Shown here: piece by piece, positions 1 through 8,287 of the stretch
Layout: every line of letters starts with the position of its first letter
How positions within the stretch are numbered: the stretch's first letter is position 1
NCBI GenBank assembly: GCA_902548405.1
Contig: CACCRN010000003.1
Span: 1-64,000, forward strand
Origin: an uncultured Pelagibacteraceae bacterium
GTDB taxonomy: Bacteria; Pseudomonadota; Alphaproteobacteria; Pelagibacterales; Pelagibacteraceae
DNA length: 64,000 nucleotides
Direction: 5' to 3'
Made by a program: the position numbers and the translations under genes
The notes under the pieces: model-generated
The model's input: only the letters and a program-made list of their open reading frames with translations
Database searches by the model: none
Told to the model about the DNA's origin: nothing

Positions 1-119
1 AAAAAAAGGTATTTAAAGTAGGATTTGCCTTTTCTTTTCAAGAATTAAAAGAAGTACCAGTTAATAATTATGATAAGAAGCTTGATTTAATAATTACTGA
101 AAGAAGTTTAATATTTTGA
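1..119 (+). CDS. 5-formyltetrahydrofolate cyclo-ligase, C-terminal fragment
   Basis: Only the last 38 codons lie in the window; the gene is cut by the left edge and reads in the frame starting at base 3. The fragment contains GFAFSFQELKEVPVNNYDKKLD and ends TERSLIF, which matches the C-terminal pattern of the 5-formyl-THF cyclo-ligase family (a glycine-rich strand, the PV..YD turn, then a conserved I(V/I)TE motif). The family converts 5-formyl-THF to 5,10-methenyl-THF using ATP. Its TGA stop overlaps the TTG start of the next gene, so the two are probably translationally coupled. The assignment rests on a short piece and could be wrong in detail. Confidence 0.6.
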   Translation, partial: KKVFKVGFAFSFQELKEVPVNNYDKKLDLIITERSLIF

Positions 120-919
120 GAATTTTATTTTTAGGCGATGTTGTTGGTATTTCGGGGTGCTCTAAACTTACAAGCAGCTTACTTAGTGAAATTAAAACAA
201 AAAAAATTGATTTTGTTATTGCTAATGGTGAAAATGCTGCAGCTCAAGGGGTTGGTTTGACGGAGGAAATTTGCAAAGATTTCTATAACTGTGGTGTTAA
301 CGTAATAACAACTGGTAATCATGTATGGGATCAAAAAGAAATCATGAAGTACATAGAAAAAGAAGAGAGATTGTTACGTCCTAAAAACCTTTTTGAACCT
401 GCACCGGGCCGAGGATTTCAAATTTTCAAAACTGATAAAAATATTAGAATCGGTGTACTTAACCTTATGGGCAATGTTTTTATGAAAAAGTGTGAAGATG
501 TTTTTGAAACTTCAAAAAAATTTTTAAGTGAATTCAATTTAAAAGATGACTACGATTTATTAGTAGTTGATTTTCATGGTGAAATTACTAGTGAGAAAAA
601 TGCTATAGGTCATTTTTTTGATGGTCATGCAACGTTAGTTGTTGGAACTCACACTCATATTCCAACTAATGATGCAAGAATACTAAACAATGGTACTGGA
701 TACCAGACAGACGCTGGTATGTGTGGGGATTATGACTCTGTAATTGGGATGGATAAGGAAAATTCCTTAAACAGATTTCTAAAAAAAGACTCGGTCAAAC
801 ATTTTCCAGCAGTTGGGGAAGGGACTTTGTCTGGTGTTATTGTTGATTGTGATATAAATACTGGTTTAGCTAAAAACATTAATAGTTATATATTTGGAGA
901 TAAACTAAAAAATATTTAA
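116..919 (+). CDS. YmdB-family metallophosphoesterase
   Basis: A 267-residue protein of the YmdB/TIGR00282 family of dinuclear-metal phosphodiesterases; B. subtilis YmdB hydrolyses cyclic nucleotides, but the alphaproteobacterial substrate is not known. Visible metal-site motifs are LFLGDVVG (residues 4-11), NGENAA (37-42), TTGNHVWD (65-72), DFHGE (152-156) and GTHTHIPT (177-184), so the active site is complete and the length is normal for the family. The TTG start at 116 overlaps the stop of the upstream cyclo-ligase gene, and no alternative ATG lies nearby before the first metal motif. It is followed after 7 bases by yebC, suggesting one transcript. Confidence 0.85.
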   Translation: MRILFLGDVVGISGCSKLTSSLLSEIKTKKIDFVIANGENAAAQGVGLTEEICKDFYNCGVNVITTGNHVWDQKEIMKYIEKEERLLRPKNLFEPAPGRGFQIFKTDKNIRIGVLNLMGNVFMKKCEDVFETSKKFLSEFNLKDDYDLLVVDFHGEITSEKNAIGHFFDGHATLVVGTHTHIPTNDARILNNGTGYQTDAGMCGDYDSVIGMDKENSLNRFLKKDSVKHFPAVGEGTLSGVIVDCDINTGLAKNINSYIFGDKLKNI

Positions 920-926
920 TTTATAT

Positions 927-1652
927 ATGGCAGGTCATTCTCATTGGGCAGGTATTAAACATAAAAAAGGAAAAGCTGATAAGCAACGTTCAAAAATATT
1001 CTCAAAGTTATCTAAAGAAATTACAGTAGCTGCAAAACTTGGAGACAAAGATCCTGCAATGAACCCAAGATTAAGATCAGCAGTACAAGCTGCAAGATCA
1101 GCAAATATGCCAAAAGATAATATAGAAAGAGCAATAGATAAATCTTCTGCTGCATCTGGTGCAAATTTTGAAAACTTGAGGTATGAGGGATTTGGACCAA
1201 ACAAAATTGCTGTAATTGTTGAAACTTTAACTGACAATAAAAATAGAACAGCTTCCAATGTGAGAACCATTTTTCAAAAATCTGGTGGAAGTTTAGGTAC
1301 GCAAGGATCAGCATCTCATAACTTTAAACAACTTGGGATAATAAAGATTGATAAAAATGAAATATCAGAAGACAAAATTTTTGAATTGGCTATAGAAGCT
1401 GGTGCAGAGGAATGTATTTCTCACAATGAATTTCATGAAGTTCAATGTGTTTCAAATGAAATTTATAATGTTAAAAAAAATTTAGAAAATACAATTGCAA
1501 ATTTTATTTCCACAGAGATTGAGTGGGTGCCAATCAATAGTGTTGATATTCAAAATGATGAAAAAGAGAGTGTGATTGAGTTTTTAGAAAATCTAGAAGA
1601 TGACGATGATGTCCAGAACGTTTTTTCAAACGTAAATTTGGGAAATATTTAA
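927..1652 (+). CDS. yebC: YebC/PmpR family protein
   Basis: A 241-residue full-length YebC/TACO1-family protein, starting with the family hallmark MAGHSHWAGIKHKKGKAD. Members were long annotated as transcriptional regulators; more recent work on the family points to a role in translation of difficult (proline-rich) stretches. The sequence shows the basic N-terminal domain, the conserved YEGFGP segment near residue 86 and ETLTDNKNRT near 98, then a more acidic C-terminal half ending in EDDDDVQNVFSNV. In alphaproteobacteria the gene typically precedes ruvCAB and tol-pal; here it precedes a RuvC-like gene with a 1-base overlap (TAATG). I am confident of the family, less so of the cellular role. 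Confidence 0.93.
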   Translation: MAGHSHWAGIKHKKGKADKQRSKIFSKLSKEITVAAKLGDKDPAMNPRLRSAVQAARSANMPKDNIERAIDKSSAASGANFENLRYEGFGPNKIAVIVETLTDNKNRTASNVRTIFQKSGGSLGTQGSASHNFKQLGIIKIDKNEISEDKIFELAIEAGAEECISHNEFHEVQCVSNEIYNVKKNLENTIANFISTEIEWVPINSVDIQNDEKESVIEFLENLEDDDDVQNVFSNVNLGNI

Positions 1653-2143
1653 TGTTAATAATCGGAATTGATCCAGGTATATCAGGATCTATATGTTTTT
1701 TAGAAGATGGAATAATTAAAGATGTGCTTGAGATGCCAACAATGACTGAAGGGAAAAAAAATAAAAAGCAAGTTAATGGATCTCAAATATATAATGAAAT
1801 TTCTTTTAGAATAAAAACATATGAAAAAAAAAATATTAAAGTTGTTATAGAACAAGTTTCAGCTATGCCAGGTCAAGGTGTAACTAGTATGTTTAATTTT
1901 GGTCAATCTTTTGGAATTTTAAAAGGTATTTGCAGTGCAATGCAATTACCAATTTATTTTGTAAGACCTGCAAAATGGAAAAAATATTTTAATTTAATTA
2001 ATTCAGAAAAGGATGCTAGCAGGACAAGAGCTATTGAAATATTTCCTTATTTTTCGTCAAATTTATCTAAAAAAAAAGACTCCAATAAAGCTGATGCAAT
2101 TCTGATAGCTAGTTATTTTCATGAAACATACAAAAATGACTAA
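1652..2143 (+). CDS. RuvC-like (phage-type) Holliday junction endonuclease
   Basis: A 163-residue RNase H-fold nuclease. The first acidic residue is in GIDPGISG (D7), the second in VVIEQV (E67), and the C-terminal acidic pair is probably D143 and D148 in KDSNKADA, so the metal site looks intact. The body, with MPGQGVTSMFNFGQSFG (72-88) and the RPAKWKKYF segment, is that of the phage-like RuvC family rather than canonical RuvC. It overlaps yebC by one base and sits exactly where canonical ruvC is found in related genomes, but no ruvA or ruvB follows; tolQ comes next. It may resolve Holliday junctions without the RuvAB motor, or do other branched-DNA cleavage. Family call is firm, role is inferred. 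Confidence 0.75.
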   Translation: MLIIGIDPGISGSICFLEDGIIKDVLEMPTMTEGKKNKKQVNGSQIYNEISFRIKTYEKKNIKVVIEQVSAMPGQGVTSMFNFGQSFGILKGICSAMQLPIYFVRPAKWKKYFNLINSEKDASRTRAIEIFPYFSSNLSKKKDSNKADAILIASYFHETYKND

Positions 2144-2196
2144 TCTTTAAAATTATATAGTCAAATTCATGACACAATTAAGTGTGATGAGTGATT

Positions 2197-2871
2197 ATGG
2201 AAGCAGACATAGCCGCAAATGCATTAGACTTAGGAACAAATACAGATTTTTCACTTCTAAGTTTATTTTTAAAAGCAGACATAATTGTTAAAGCAGTAAT
2301 GATTAGCTTAATACTTTGCTCAGTATACTCATGGGCGGTGATTATAGAAAAATATAGACTATTTAAAAAAATAAATAAATCTTCAGAGGAATTTGAAGAA
2401 AAATTTTGGAACTCTAAATCTGCTGAAAATTTTTATAACAGTTTACCAAATAATTTAGAAGACCCAATGTCTTTGGTATTCCAAAATGCTATGGAAAACT
2501 TACTTAAGAAAAAATCAAAAACAAATATAAGTGAAAGAATGACAGCCTTCCTTGAGGGAGGAATAGAAAAAGAAATGTCAAAGATTGAAAAGGGATTTAC
2601 ATTTTTAGCAACCGTAGGTTCAACTGCTCCATTTATTGGATTATTTGGGACTGTTTGGGGTATTATGAATTCTTTTCAATCAATTGCAATTTCAAGAAAT
2701 ACTAGTCTTGCAATAGTTGCACCTGGTATTGCAGAAGCATTATTCGCAACTGCATTAGGACTGTTAGCTGCGATACCTGCTGTAGTTGCTTACAATAAAT
2801 TTAATACAGACGCAAAAAAATATTCAGAAAAATTAGAGAATTTTTCAAAAAGATTTTTAACAATAATTTAA
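2197..2871 (+). CDS. tolQ: TolQ, Tol-Pal system proton-channel subunit
   Basis: A 224-residue inner-membrane protein of the TolQ/ExbB/MotA family. A membrane segment lies at about residues 27-49, and two more at about 133-160 (STAPFIGLFGTVWGIMNSF) and 172-200 (APGIAEALFATALGLLAAIPA), with the cytoplasmic loop between the first and second, the usual TolQ topology. TolQ and TolR form the proton-driven motor that energises TolA for outer-membrane constriction at division. A GTG at 2191 lies two codons upstream in frame, but ATG at 2197 is the more ordinary start. The stop directly abuts the tolR ATG. First gene of tolQRAB-pal-cpoB. Confidence 0.95.
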   Translation: MEADIAANALDLGTNTDFSLLSLFLKADIIVKAVMISLILCSVYSWAVIIEKYRLFKKINKSSEEFEEKFWNSKSAENFYNSLPNNLEDPMSLVFQNAMENLLKKKSKTNISERMTAFLEGGIEKEMSKIEKGFTFLATVGSTAPFIGLFGTVWGIMNSFQSIAISRNTSLAIVAPGIAEALFATALGLLAAIPAVVAYNKFNTDAKKYSEKLENFSKRFLTII

Positions 2872-3288
2872 ATGGCTTTTAAATTAAATCGCTCATCAAA
2901 AGAACCAATGAGTGAGATTAACGTCACTCCTTTTGTTGATGTGATGTTGGTTCTATTAATTATATTCATGGTCACTGCACCGCTTTTAACAGTAGGTGTT
3001 CAGGTTGATCTACCTGAGAGTTCAGCAGATTCTTTGCCTGAGGAAACAGAACCTTTAACATTATCTATCAATGCTAAAGGTGAAATTTTTATACAGGAGT
3101 CAAAAGTTGAATATGACAATATAATTACTAAAGTTTTAGCTGTTTCAAAAAATAGAACTGACACAAGAATTTATGTAAGAGGTGATAAAACAATAAACTA
3201 TGGAAGAGTTTTAGAGATAATGGGCTTATTATCTGGATCTGGTTTTACAAAAGTTGCGCTAATCTCTGAGCCCCTTAAACAAAGGTAG
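2872..3288 (+). CDS. tolR: TolR, Tol-Pal system motor subunit
   Basis: A 138-residue ExbD/TolR-family protein. The conserved MSEINVTPFVDVMLVLLIIF segment (residues 13-32) carries the membrane helix with the proton-path aspartate (D23 in FVDVML). The remainder is the periplasmic domain. TolR couples the proton flow through TolQ to conformational work on TolA. The ATG follows the tolQ stop without a gap, and tolA begins five bases after the tolR stop, so the three are clearly one translation-coupled unit. Length is normal for the family. Confidence 0.95.
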   Translation: MAFKLNRSSKEPMSEINVTPFVDVMLVLLIIFMVTAPLLTVGVQVDLPESSADSLPEETEPLTLSINAKGEIFIQESKVEYDNIITKVLAVSKNRTDTRIYVRGDKTINYGRVLEIMGLLSGSGFTKVALISEPLKQR

Positions 3289-3293
3289 TTACA

Positions 3294-4157
3294 GTGAAGA
3301 GTAGTAGTATCGCTATATCCTCAGCTTTACACATATCTTTAGTTGTCCTTACAGCTTTAAGTTTGCCTTTTCTCTCAAAAAAACCCATTGATATTCCACC
3401 CATAGTCTCTGTTGAATTAATTCAAATAACAGAAGAAACAAATATTCCTTTTGCGCCTAAAGCAAAAAAAATTATTGAAAAAATAAAAGAAAAAGAAAAA
3501 AAACTTGTCTCAGAACAAGCTCCACCCAAAAAGGTAAAAAAAACTAAAACTAAGACTGTTGTCTCAGAGAAAAAAAACAAAACGATAGAAAAACAAAATC
3601 CTGAAGCTGTCCCTTTGCCAGATAAAGAGGTAAAAAAATTAAAGACCAAAGAGGAAAAAAAACAAAATCCAGAAAAAGTAGATAATCAAGTAAAACAAGT
3701 ATCTGAGTTTGAAAAAAAAGATTTATTTGATCCAAACAATATTGCAGCATTAATAGATAAATCAAAAGAAGAAACAGCAGAAAAAGTGAAAACCAATAAT
3801 GATGTTACTCAAGATCAAGTGAGAAACATTGAAAACTCTAAACTAACTTTAAGTGAGGAAGATGCTTTAAAGGCCCAAATATTTGGTTGTTGGAGCATAC
3901 CTTTAGGTTTGCCTTATGATGAAAATTTACTAGTTAGAATAAAGTTAAAGCTTAAACCAGATGGTTCAGTCAGCAAAACTGAGATTTTAGATCATGCTAG
4001 AATGAATAAACCTGGACAAGGTTTTTATAAAGTCCTAGCAGAAAGTGCCTTAAGAGCAGTAAGATTATGTCAACCTTTGAGAGTTCCAGCTTCTGGTTAC
4101 GAGAGATGGAAAGAATTACAATTAAATTTTGATGCAAGAGAGATGTTAGGAGGTTAG
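3294..4157 (+). CDS. tolA: TolA, Tol-Pal energy-transducing protein
   Basis: A 287-residue protein with the three-part TolA layout: an N-terminal membrane anchor (about residues 7-27), a long highly charged lysine/glutamate-rich segment (about 55-180) expected to be helical or extended across the periplasm, and a C-terminal TolA/TonB-like domain (about 190-287, containing FGCWSIPLGLPYDENLLV and the cysteine-bearing RLCQPL motif). It links the TolQR motor to Pal and TolB. The start is GTG at 3294. The middle region uses Lys-Lys-Val/Pro-type repeats rather than the alanine-rich repeats of E. coli TolA, as expected in AT-rich DNA. Identification leans on operon position as well as sequence. Confidence 0.9.
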   Translation: MKSSSIAISSALHISLVVLTALSLPFLSKKPIDIPPIVSVELIQITEETNIPFAPKAKKIIEKIKEKEKKLVSEQAPPKKVKKTKTKTVVSEKKNKTIEKQNPEAVPLPDKEVKKLKTKEEKKQNPEKVDNQVKQVSEFEKKDLFDPNNIAALIDKSKEETAEKVKTNNDVTQDQVRNIENSKLTLSEEDALKAQIFGCWSIPLGLPYDENLLVRIKLKLKPDGSVSKTEILDHARMNKPGQGFYKVLAESALRAVRLCQPLRVPASGYERWKELQLNFDAREMLGG

Positions 4158-4169
4158 TATAAAGAATTT

Positions 4170-5510
4170 ATGATTAAAAAATTTATAATTCTCATTTTTA
4201 TTTTTTTTCCTATCAAAGCTTCAGCATTAATTGAAGTTGACATCACAAGGGGAAACTTAAACCCTCTTCCACTTGCAGTCTCACCATTGTCAATAGATGA
4301 AACATCTAGAAAAAATTTTCAACAGATCTTAGATAAAGAGAACATTGCATCTGAAATATCATTAATTGTTGAAAATAATTTAAGAACCTCAGGTTTATTT
4401 AATCCCTTAGATAAAAAAGCATTTTTACAAGCTCCAGATATAGCAAATTTAAAACCAAGATTTGAGGATTGGAATTTAATTAAAGCTCAAGCTCTTATCA
4501 CGGGTAAAGTAAACTATATTAATGATAAATTAAGAGTAGAGTTTAGACTTTGGGATGTGCTTGCTGCAAAAGAGATGATGGCTTTAGCATTTACAACTGT
4601 ACCAACAAATTGGAGAAGAGTTGGCCATATAATATCAGATAAAGTATATGAGAGGTTAACAGGAGAAAAAGGGTATTTTGATACAAGAATAATTTATGTA
4701 GCTGAAGAAGGACCAAAAACACAAAGAATAAAAAAATTAGCTATCATGGATCAAGATGGTGCAAATAACAAATTTCTAACTTTAGGAAATGAGCTTGTAC
4801 TTACTCCACGATTTAACCCTGCTAGCCAAATGGTTACTTATCTATCTTATTTTAAAAATATGCCACGTGTTTATCTTTTAGATATTGAAACCGGAACACA
4901 GGAAGTAGTTGGAGATTTTCCTGGAATGACATTTGCTCCTAGATTTTCACCTGATGGTAAAAAAATAATCATGAGTTTCGCAAAAGATGGAAAATCAGAT
5001 ATTTATACAATGAATTTAGAAACTCGATTAGTAGAGAGAATAACAAATCATCCTTCAATTGATACATCACCTTCTTATTCTCCAGATGGAAAATATATAA
5101 CTTTTAACTCTGACAGAAGTGGTTACCAACAAATTTATGTCATGAAAAATGATGGAAGTGACGTGAAAAGAATTTCTTTTGGTAATGGTTTGTACGGAAC
5201 ACCAGTTTGGTCTCCTAGGGGTGATTTAATAGCATTTACAAAATTACATAAAGGAAAATTTTATATTGGAGTTATGCGAACAGATGGAACTGGTGAAAGA
5301 TTGTTAACAGAAAACTATTATCAAGAGGCCCCATCTTGGTCTCCCAATGGAAGAGTTTTGATATTTTATAGAGAAACAAAAACTAATTCTAAAGGTGAAG
5401 GTTTTTCTGCTAAATTATGGTCTATTGATCTAACTGGGTATAATGAAAGATTGATAACAACTGAGACGGACGCGTCTGACCCATCCTGGTCGTCTTTATT
5501 AAGTAATTAA
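4170..5510 (+). CDS. tolB: TolB, periplasmic beta-propeller of the Tol-Pal system
   Basis: A 446-residue protein with a cleavable signal peptide (about residues 1-19, ending KASA), an N-terminal TolB domain with the early [13 protein letters not shown] segment, and a C-terminal six-bladed beta-propeller whose blades are marked by repeated SPDGK/SPxG motifs ([32 protein letters not shown]). TolB binds Pal and outer-membrane proteins and is released or recruited by TolA during cell constriction. It follows tolA after 12 bases. Full length for the family. Confidence 0.95.
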   Translation: MIKKFIILIFIFFPIKASALIEVDITRGNLNPLPLAVSPLSIDETSRKNFQQILDKENIASEISLIVENNLRTSGLFNPLDKKAFLQAPDIANLKPRFEDWNLIKAQALITGKVNYINDKLRVEFRLWDVLAAKEMMALAFTTVPTNWRRVGHIISDKVYERLTGEKGYFDTRIIYVAEEGPKTQRIKKLAIMDQDGANNKFLTLGNELVLTPRFNPASQMVTYLSYFKNMPRVYLLDIETGTQEVVGDFPGMTFAPRFSPDGKKIIMSFAKDGKSDIYTMNLETRLVERITNHPSIDTSPSYSPDGKYITFNSDRSGYQQIYVMKNDGSDVKRISFGNGLYGTPVWSPRGDLIAFTKLHKGKFYIGVMRTDGTGERLLTENYYQEAPSWSPNGRVLIFYRETKTNSKGEGFSAKLWSIDLTGYNERLITTETDASDPSWSSLLSN

Positions 5511-5541
5511 TATCAATTTATCTTTAAATATTATGAAATTT

Positions 5542-5570
5542 CTTGATTTTTTGGGTTGAAACATCTATTT
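5542..5570 (+). promoter_or_regulatory. Putative sigma-70 promoter for pal
   Basis: CTTGAT at 5542-5547, a 17-base spacer, and CTATTT at 5565-5570 closely match the alphaproteobacterial housekeeping consensus (CTTGAC-N17-CTATAT). The predicted transcript would begin near 5577, after the GTG at 5575, which is one reason to start Pal at the downstream ATG. It would allow pal to be expressed above the level of the tolQRAB transcript, as expected for an abundant lipoprotein. Confidence 0.55.
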
Positions 5571-5616
5571 AGTTGTGAAAAAAATAGTATTTGAAAAAGC
5601 AGCAAGGAGCAAATTA

Positions 5617-6159
5617 ATGAGATTAAACAAAATTTTCAAAAACACGTTATTAGTTATTTCTGCAGGGATAATTTTAACAGCGTGTGCAACTAAAAAAGAA
5701 GTAGCCGTTGAAAAAGAGGCACCAAAAGAAACTAAAAAAGAAGAAGTAACTAAAATTGAAAAAATTGCAGGTCAAATGCAAGGTGATGTTTACGTTGGAA
5801 CAGAAAGCGTAAAATATTTAGCAGACGGTGTTGCTGATAGAGTGTTCTTCGCAACTAACGAATCTATATTAACTACAGCTTCAAGAGAAACATTAAGAGC
5901 CCAAGCTGCTTGGTTAAGAGAAAATTCTAACATCACAGTTGTTTTAGAAGGTCATGCAGATGAAAGAGGAACAAGAGAATATAACTTAGCACTTGGTGAA
6001 AGAAGAGCTAACGCTGCAAAAGATTATCTAATGACTTATGGTGTTTCATCAGACAGAATTACAGTAATCAGTTATGGTAAGGAAAGACCTGTTGATTCAG
6101 GATCAAATCCTTTAGCATGGTCTAAAAACAGAAGATCAGTTACTGTTAAAGCAAATTAA
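5617..6159 (+). CDS. pal: Pal, peptidoglycan-associated lipoprotein
   Basis: A 180-residue outer-membrane lipoprotein. The signal peptide ends in the lipobox ILTAC, with the lipidated cysteine at about residue 23. A charged linker follows, then an OmpA-like peptidoglycan-binding domain (about 75-180) with EGHADERGTREYNLALGERR and the final SKNRRSVTV. I start at ATG 5617 and not at the in-frame GTG 5575: an AAGGAG ribosome site lies just upstream, the signal peptide then begins at the right place, and a promoter at 5542-5570 would start transcription after the GTG. Pal tethers the outer membrane to peptidoglycan and binds TolB. A strong terminator follows. Confidence 0.95.
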   Translation: MRLNKIFKNTLLVISAGIILTACATKKEVAVEKEAPKETKKEEVTKIEKIAGQMQGDVYVGTESVKYLADGVADRVFFATNESILTTASRETLRAQAAWLRENSNITVVLEGHADERGTREYNLALGERRANAAKDYLMTYGVSSDRITVISYGKERPVDSGSNPLAWSKNRRSVTVKAN

Positions 6160-6170
6160 AAAATTTTTAA

Positions 6171-6210
6171 AAAAGACCCTAAAATTTAAAACTTTTAGGG
6201 TCTTTTTTTT
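6171..6210 (+). terminator. Rho-independent terminator after pal
   Basis: A 14-bp perfect inverted repeat (AAAAGACCCTAAAA / TTTTAGGGTCTTTT) with an 8-base loop, followed directly by further T residues (a run of eight T ends at 6210). It closes the tol-pal transcript before cpoB. Confidence 0.9.
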
Positions 6211-6237
6211 GCCTTTTTATAATCATATAAAAATTTG

Positions 6238-7242
6238 ATGAGATCACTTTTAAGATCAACATTATTTAATTTATTAATAATACTAAATTTCTTTTTTTCA
6301 GGAATTGCTCACTCAGATAACCACAATATTTATGAAATTTTAGATTTAATTAAAAAAGATTTAAAAACTCTTGAAAGAGCCGTTTACTCTGGATCAATTG
6401 AAATAGAAAATAATACAAATAATCAATCAGTATCAAGTCTTGATAATAATTCTGAGGATGTTTTGACTAGACATTTATTAAAGTTATCAGAGGTAGAAGA
6501 GCAGTTTAGAGAACTTACTAATAAGTTTGAGGAAATTAATTTTAAGCTTGATAAACTTTCAAATAGAGTATCCAAGTTACAGTCTGATAATCAGATAAGG
6601 TTTCAAGATATAGAAAATGATTTGAGTTCTGTTAGTTTAATTGACAGCAATCAACAACTGAGTGCTGCACCCAAAATCGAAAAGCAAATACTTCCTGGAA
6701 GCTCACAGCCTCAGGACTTAGGTGCAATTTCTTACAAAGATATGGAAACTTCAGAAGAAAACCAACAAATACAATCTGTTGATACAACAGCTTCTATTGT
6801 AGAAGAAACTTTTCAAGCGGAAGATAAAATTTTACCAATAGATTTAACTCCAAAAGAACAATATGAATTTGCAACAAGCTTCTTAAAAGTTGGGGATTAT
6901 AGTACGGCTGAAAGAGCTTTTAGAGAATTTGTATTAACAAACCCTAAAGATGAATTAGCAGGTAGTGCTCAATATTGGTATGCAGAAACTTTTAGAATAA
7001 GACAACTCTATACTGATGCTGCTTCAGCTTATCTTGAAGGATATCAAAAATATCCAAAAGGTAAGAAAGCCCCAATTAATTTATTAAAACTTGGAGTTTC
7101 GATGGTTCAAATTGGTGAAAAAGATCAAGGTTGTAAGATGATAAATGGTGTAGAGTTGCAATATCCGAACGCAAATCAGTCTGTAATACAAAAAGCAAAA
7201 TATGAGTCTAAAAAATTTGAATGCGTCAAGCAAGATTCATAA
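6238..7242 (+). CDS. cpoB: CpoB/YbgF, Tol-Pal-associated periplasmic protein
   Basis: A 334-residue secreted protein with a signal peptide (about residues 1-27), a coiled-coil-prone segment (about 70-125, with the heptad-like EEQFRELTNKFEEINFKLDK), a polar linker, and a C-terminal TPR domain (about 210-325; EQYEFATSFLKVGDYSTAER is the first repeat). This is the YbgF/CpoB layout; the family trimerises and links Tol-Pal to peptidoglycan synthesis at the septum. A TTG at 6235 is directly upstream in frame, but ATG at 6238 is preferred. It sits after the pal terminator, so it may have its own promoter. Its 3' end overlaps tilS by 41 bases. Confidence 0.88.
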   Translation: MRSLLRSTLFNLLIILNFFFSGIAHSDNHNIYEILDLIKKDLKTLERAVYSGSIEIENNTNNQSVSSLDNNSEDVLTRHLLKLSEVEEQFRELTNKFEEINFKLDKLSNRVSKLQSDNQIRFQDIENDLSSVSLIDSNQQLSAAPKIEKQILPGSSQPQDLGAISYKDMETSEENQQIQSVDTTASIVEETFQAEDKILPIDLTPKEQYEFATSFLKVGDYSTAERAFREFVLTNPKDELAGSAQYWYAETFRIRQLYTDAASAYLEGYQKYPKGKKAPINLLKLGVSMVQIGEKDQGCKMINGVELQYPNANQSVIQKAKYESKKFECVKQDS

Positions 7243-8224
7243 ACAACTTTTTGATAAGTTAAGAAATAAAAGAATTTATAAAATCTATAATAAATTTGAA
7301 AATAATTTAAATTTAAATAATAATTTTACAGTTGCTGTATCAGGTGGTCCCGATAGCCTAGCTTTAGCTTTTTTTTCAAAAATTTACTCAATTAAAAAAT
7401 CTTTAAAAGTTAAATATTTTCTGGTTGACCATAAATTGAGAAATAATTCATCTGTAGAATCTTTATTTGTAAAAAATCTTTTGAAGGATTTTTCTATAAA
7501 TTTAGATATTTTAAAATGGAATGGGAAAAAACCCAAAAATAACATTCAATCTCTTGCAAGAAAAAAAAGATATAATCTCTTAATTAATCAATCAAAAAAA
7601 TTTAAAATTAATAATATTTTATTTGGTCATCATGTAGATGATCTTTATGAAAATTTCTTTATAAGGCTTTTAAGAGGCAGTGGTTTAAAGGGTATAGTAT
7701 CTTTAGACAAAACGACTTTGATTAATAATGTAAATATCTTAAGACCTTTAATAAATGTTGAAAAAAAAGATTTAATATACATCTCAAAAAAGGTCTTTAA
7801 TAAATATGTAGAAGACCCTTCAAATGAAGATGAAATTTTTACAAGAGTGAGAGTAAGAAATTTAATTAAAAATCTTGAAAGTGAAGGTTTAGATAAAAGT
7901 AAATTTAAATTATCAATTAATAATTTAAAAAGTGTCGACCAATCAATCCAGTTTTTTTGTGAAAAAAATTTAAAAGAAAATTCGATTATTTCTCACAATA
8001 AAGTTGTATTAAAAGAAGAATTTTTTAACTTTCCTCAAGAAGTTTTGTTCAGGTCATTTTCAAAGATCTTACAGTTAGTTGGGAAAAAGTATTTTCCGCC
8101 CAGAGGTAAAAAAATTACCAATATTTTAGAAAATCTAGAGAGTAAAATTACTTTTAAGTCTACACTTGGAAATTGTGTAATAAAAAAAATCAAGAAAACT
8201 GTAATTGTATATAAAGAGCGTTAA
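7202..8224 (+). CDS. tilS: TilS, tRNA(Ile)-lysidine synthase
   Basis: A 340-residue N-type ATP pyrophosphatase. The PP-loop motif SGGPDS is at residues 47-52, followed by VDHKLR and FGHHVDDLYENF typical of TilS. The enzyme attaches lysine to C34 of the tRNA that reads AUA, changing it from Met to Ile identity, and is essential where AUA codons are used, which is heavily the case here. The C-terminal region is shorter than in E. coli TilS, as in compact TilS forms. The ATG at 7202 lies inside cpoB, giving an unusually long 41-base overlap; I see no later in-frame ATG before the PP-loop. Confidence 0.9.
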   Translation: MSLKNLNASSKIHKQLFDKLRNKRIYKIYNKFENNLNLNNNFTVAVSGGPDSLALAFFSKIYSIKKSLKVKYFLVDHKLRNNSSVESLFVKNLLKDFSINLDILKWNGKKPKNNIQSLARKKRYNLLINQSKKFKINNILFGHHVDDLYENFFIRLLRGSGLKGIVSLDKTTLINNVNILRPLINVEKKDLIYISKKVFNKYVEDPSNEDEIFTRVRVRNLIKNLESEGLDKSKFKLSINNLKSVDQSIQFFCEKNLKENSIISHNKVVLKEEFFNFPQEVLFRSFSKILQLVGKKYFPPRGKKITNILENLESKITFKSTLGNCVIKKIKKTVIVYKER

Positions 8225-8252
8225 TATCACTAAATTTATAGTTATTTTGTCA

Positions 8253-8280
8253 CTTGTTTAATTTGCAATAATTCTTATCT
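8253..8280 (+). promoter_or_regulatory. Candidate heat-shock-type promoter for ftsH
   Basis: CTTG at 8253-8256, 17 bases, then CTTATCT at 8274-8280 matches the alphaproteobacterial heat-shock pattern CTTG-N17/18-CYTATNT. It ends seven bases before the ftsH ATG at 8288, so the transcript would be almost or fully leaderless. The heat-shock and housekeeping consensus sequences are similar in this class, so the sigma factor is a guess. A site with the same spacing lies before hflK. Confidence 0.4.
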
Positions 8281-8287
8281 TTACACC

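Noticed and set aside
5575..5616. GTG start for Pal 14 codons upstream
   Set aside because: A promoter would start transcription after it, AAGGAG lies before ATG 5617, and the signal peptide fits the later start.
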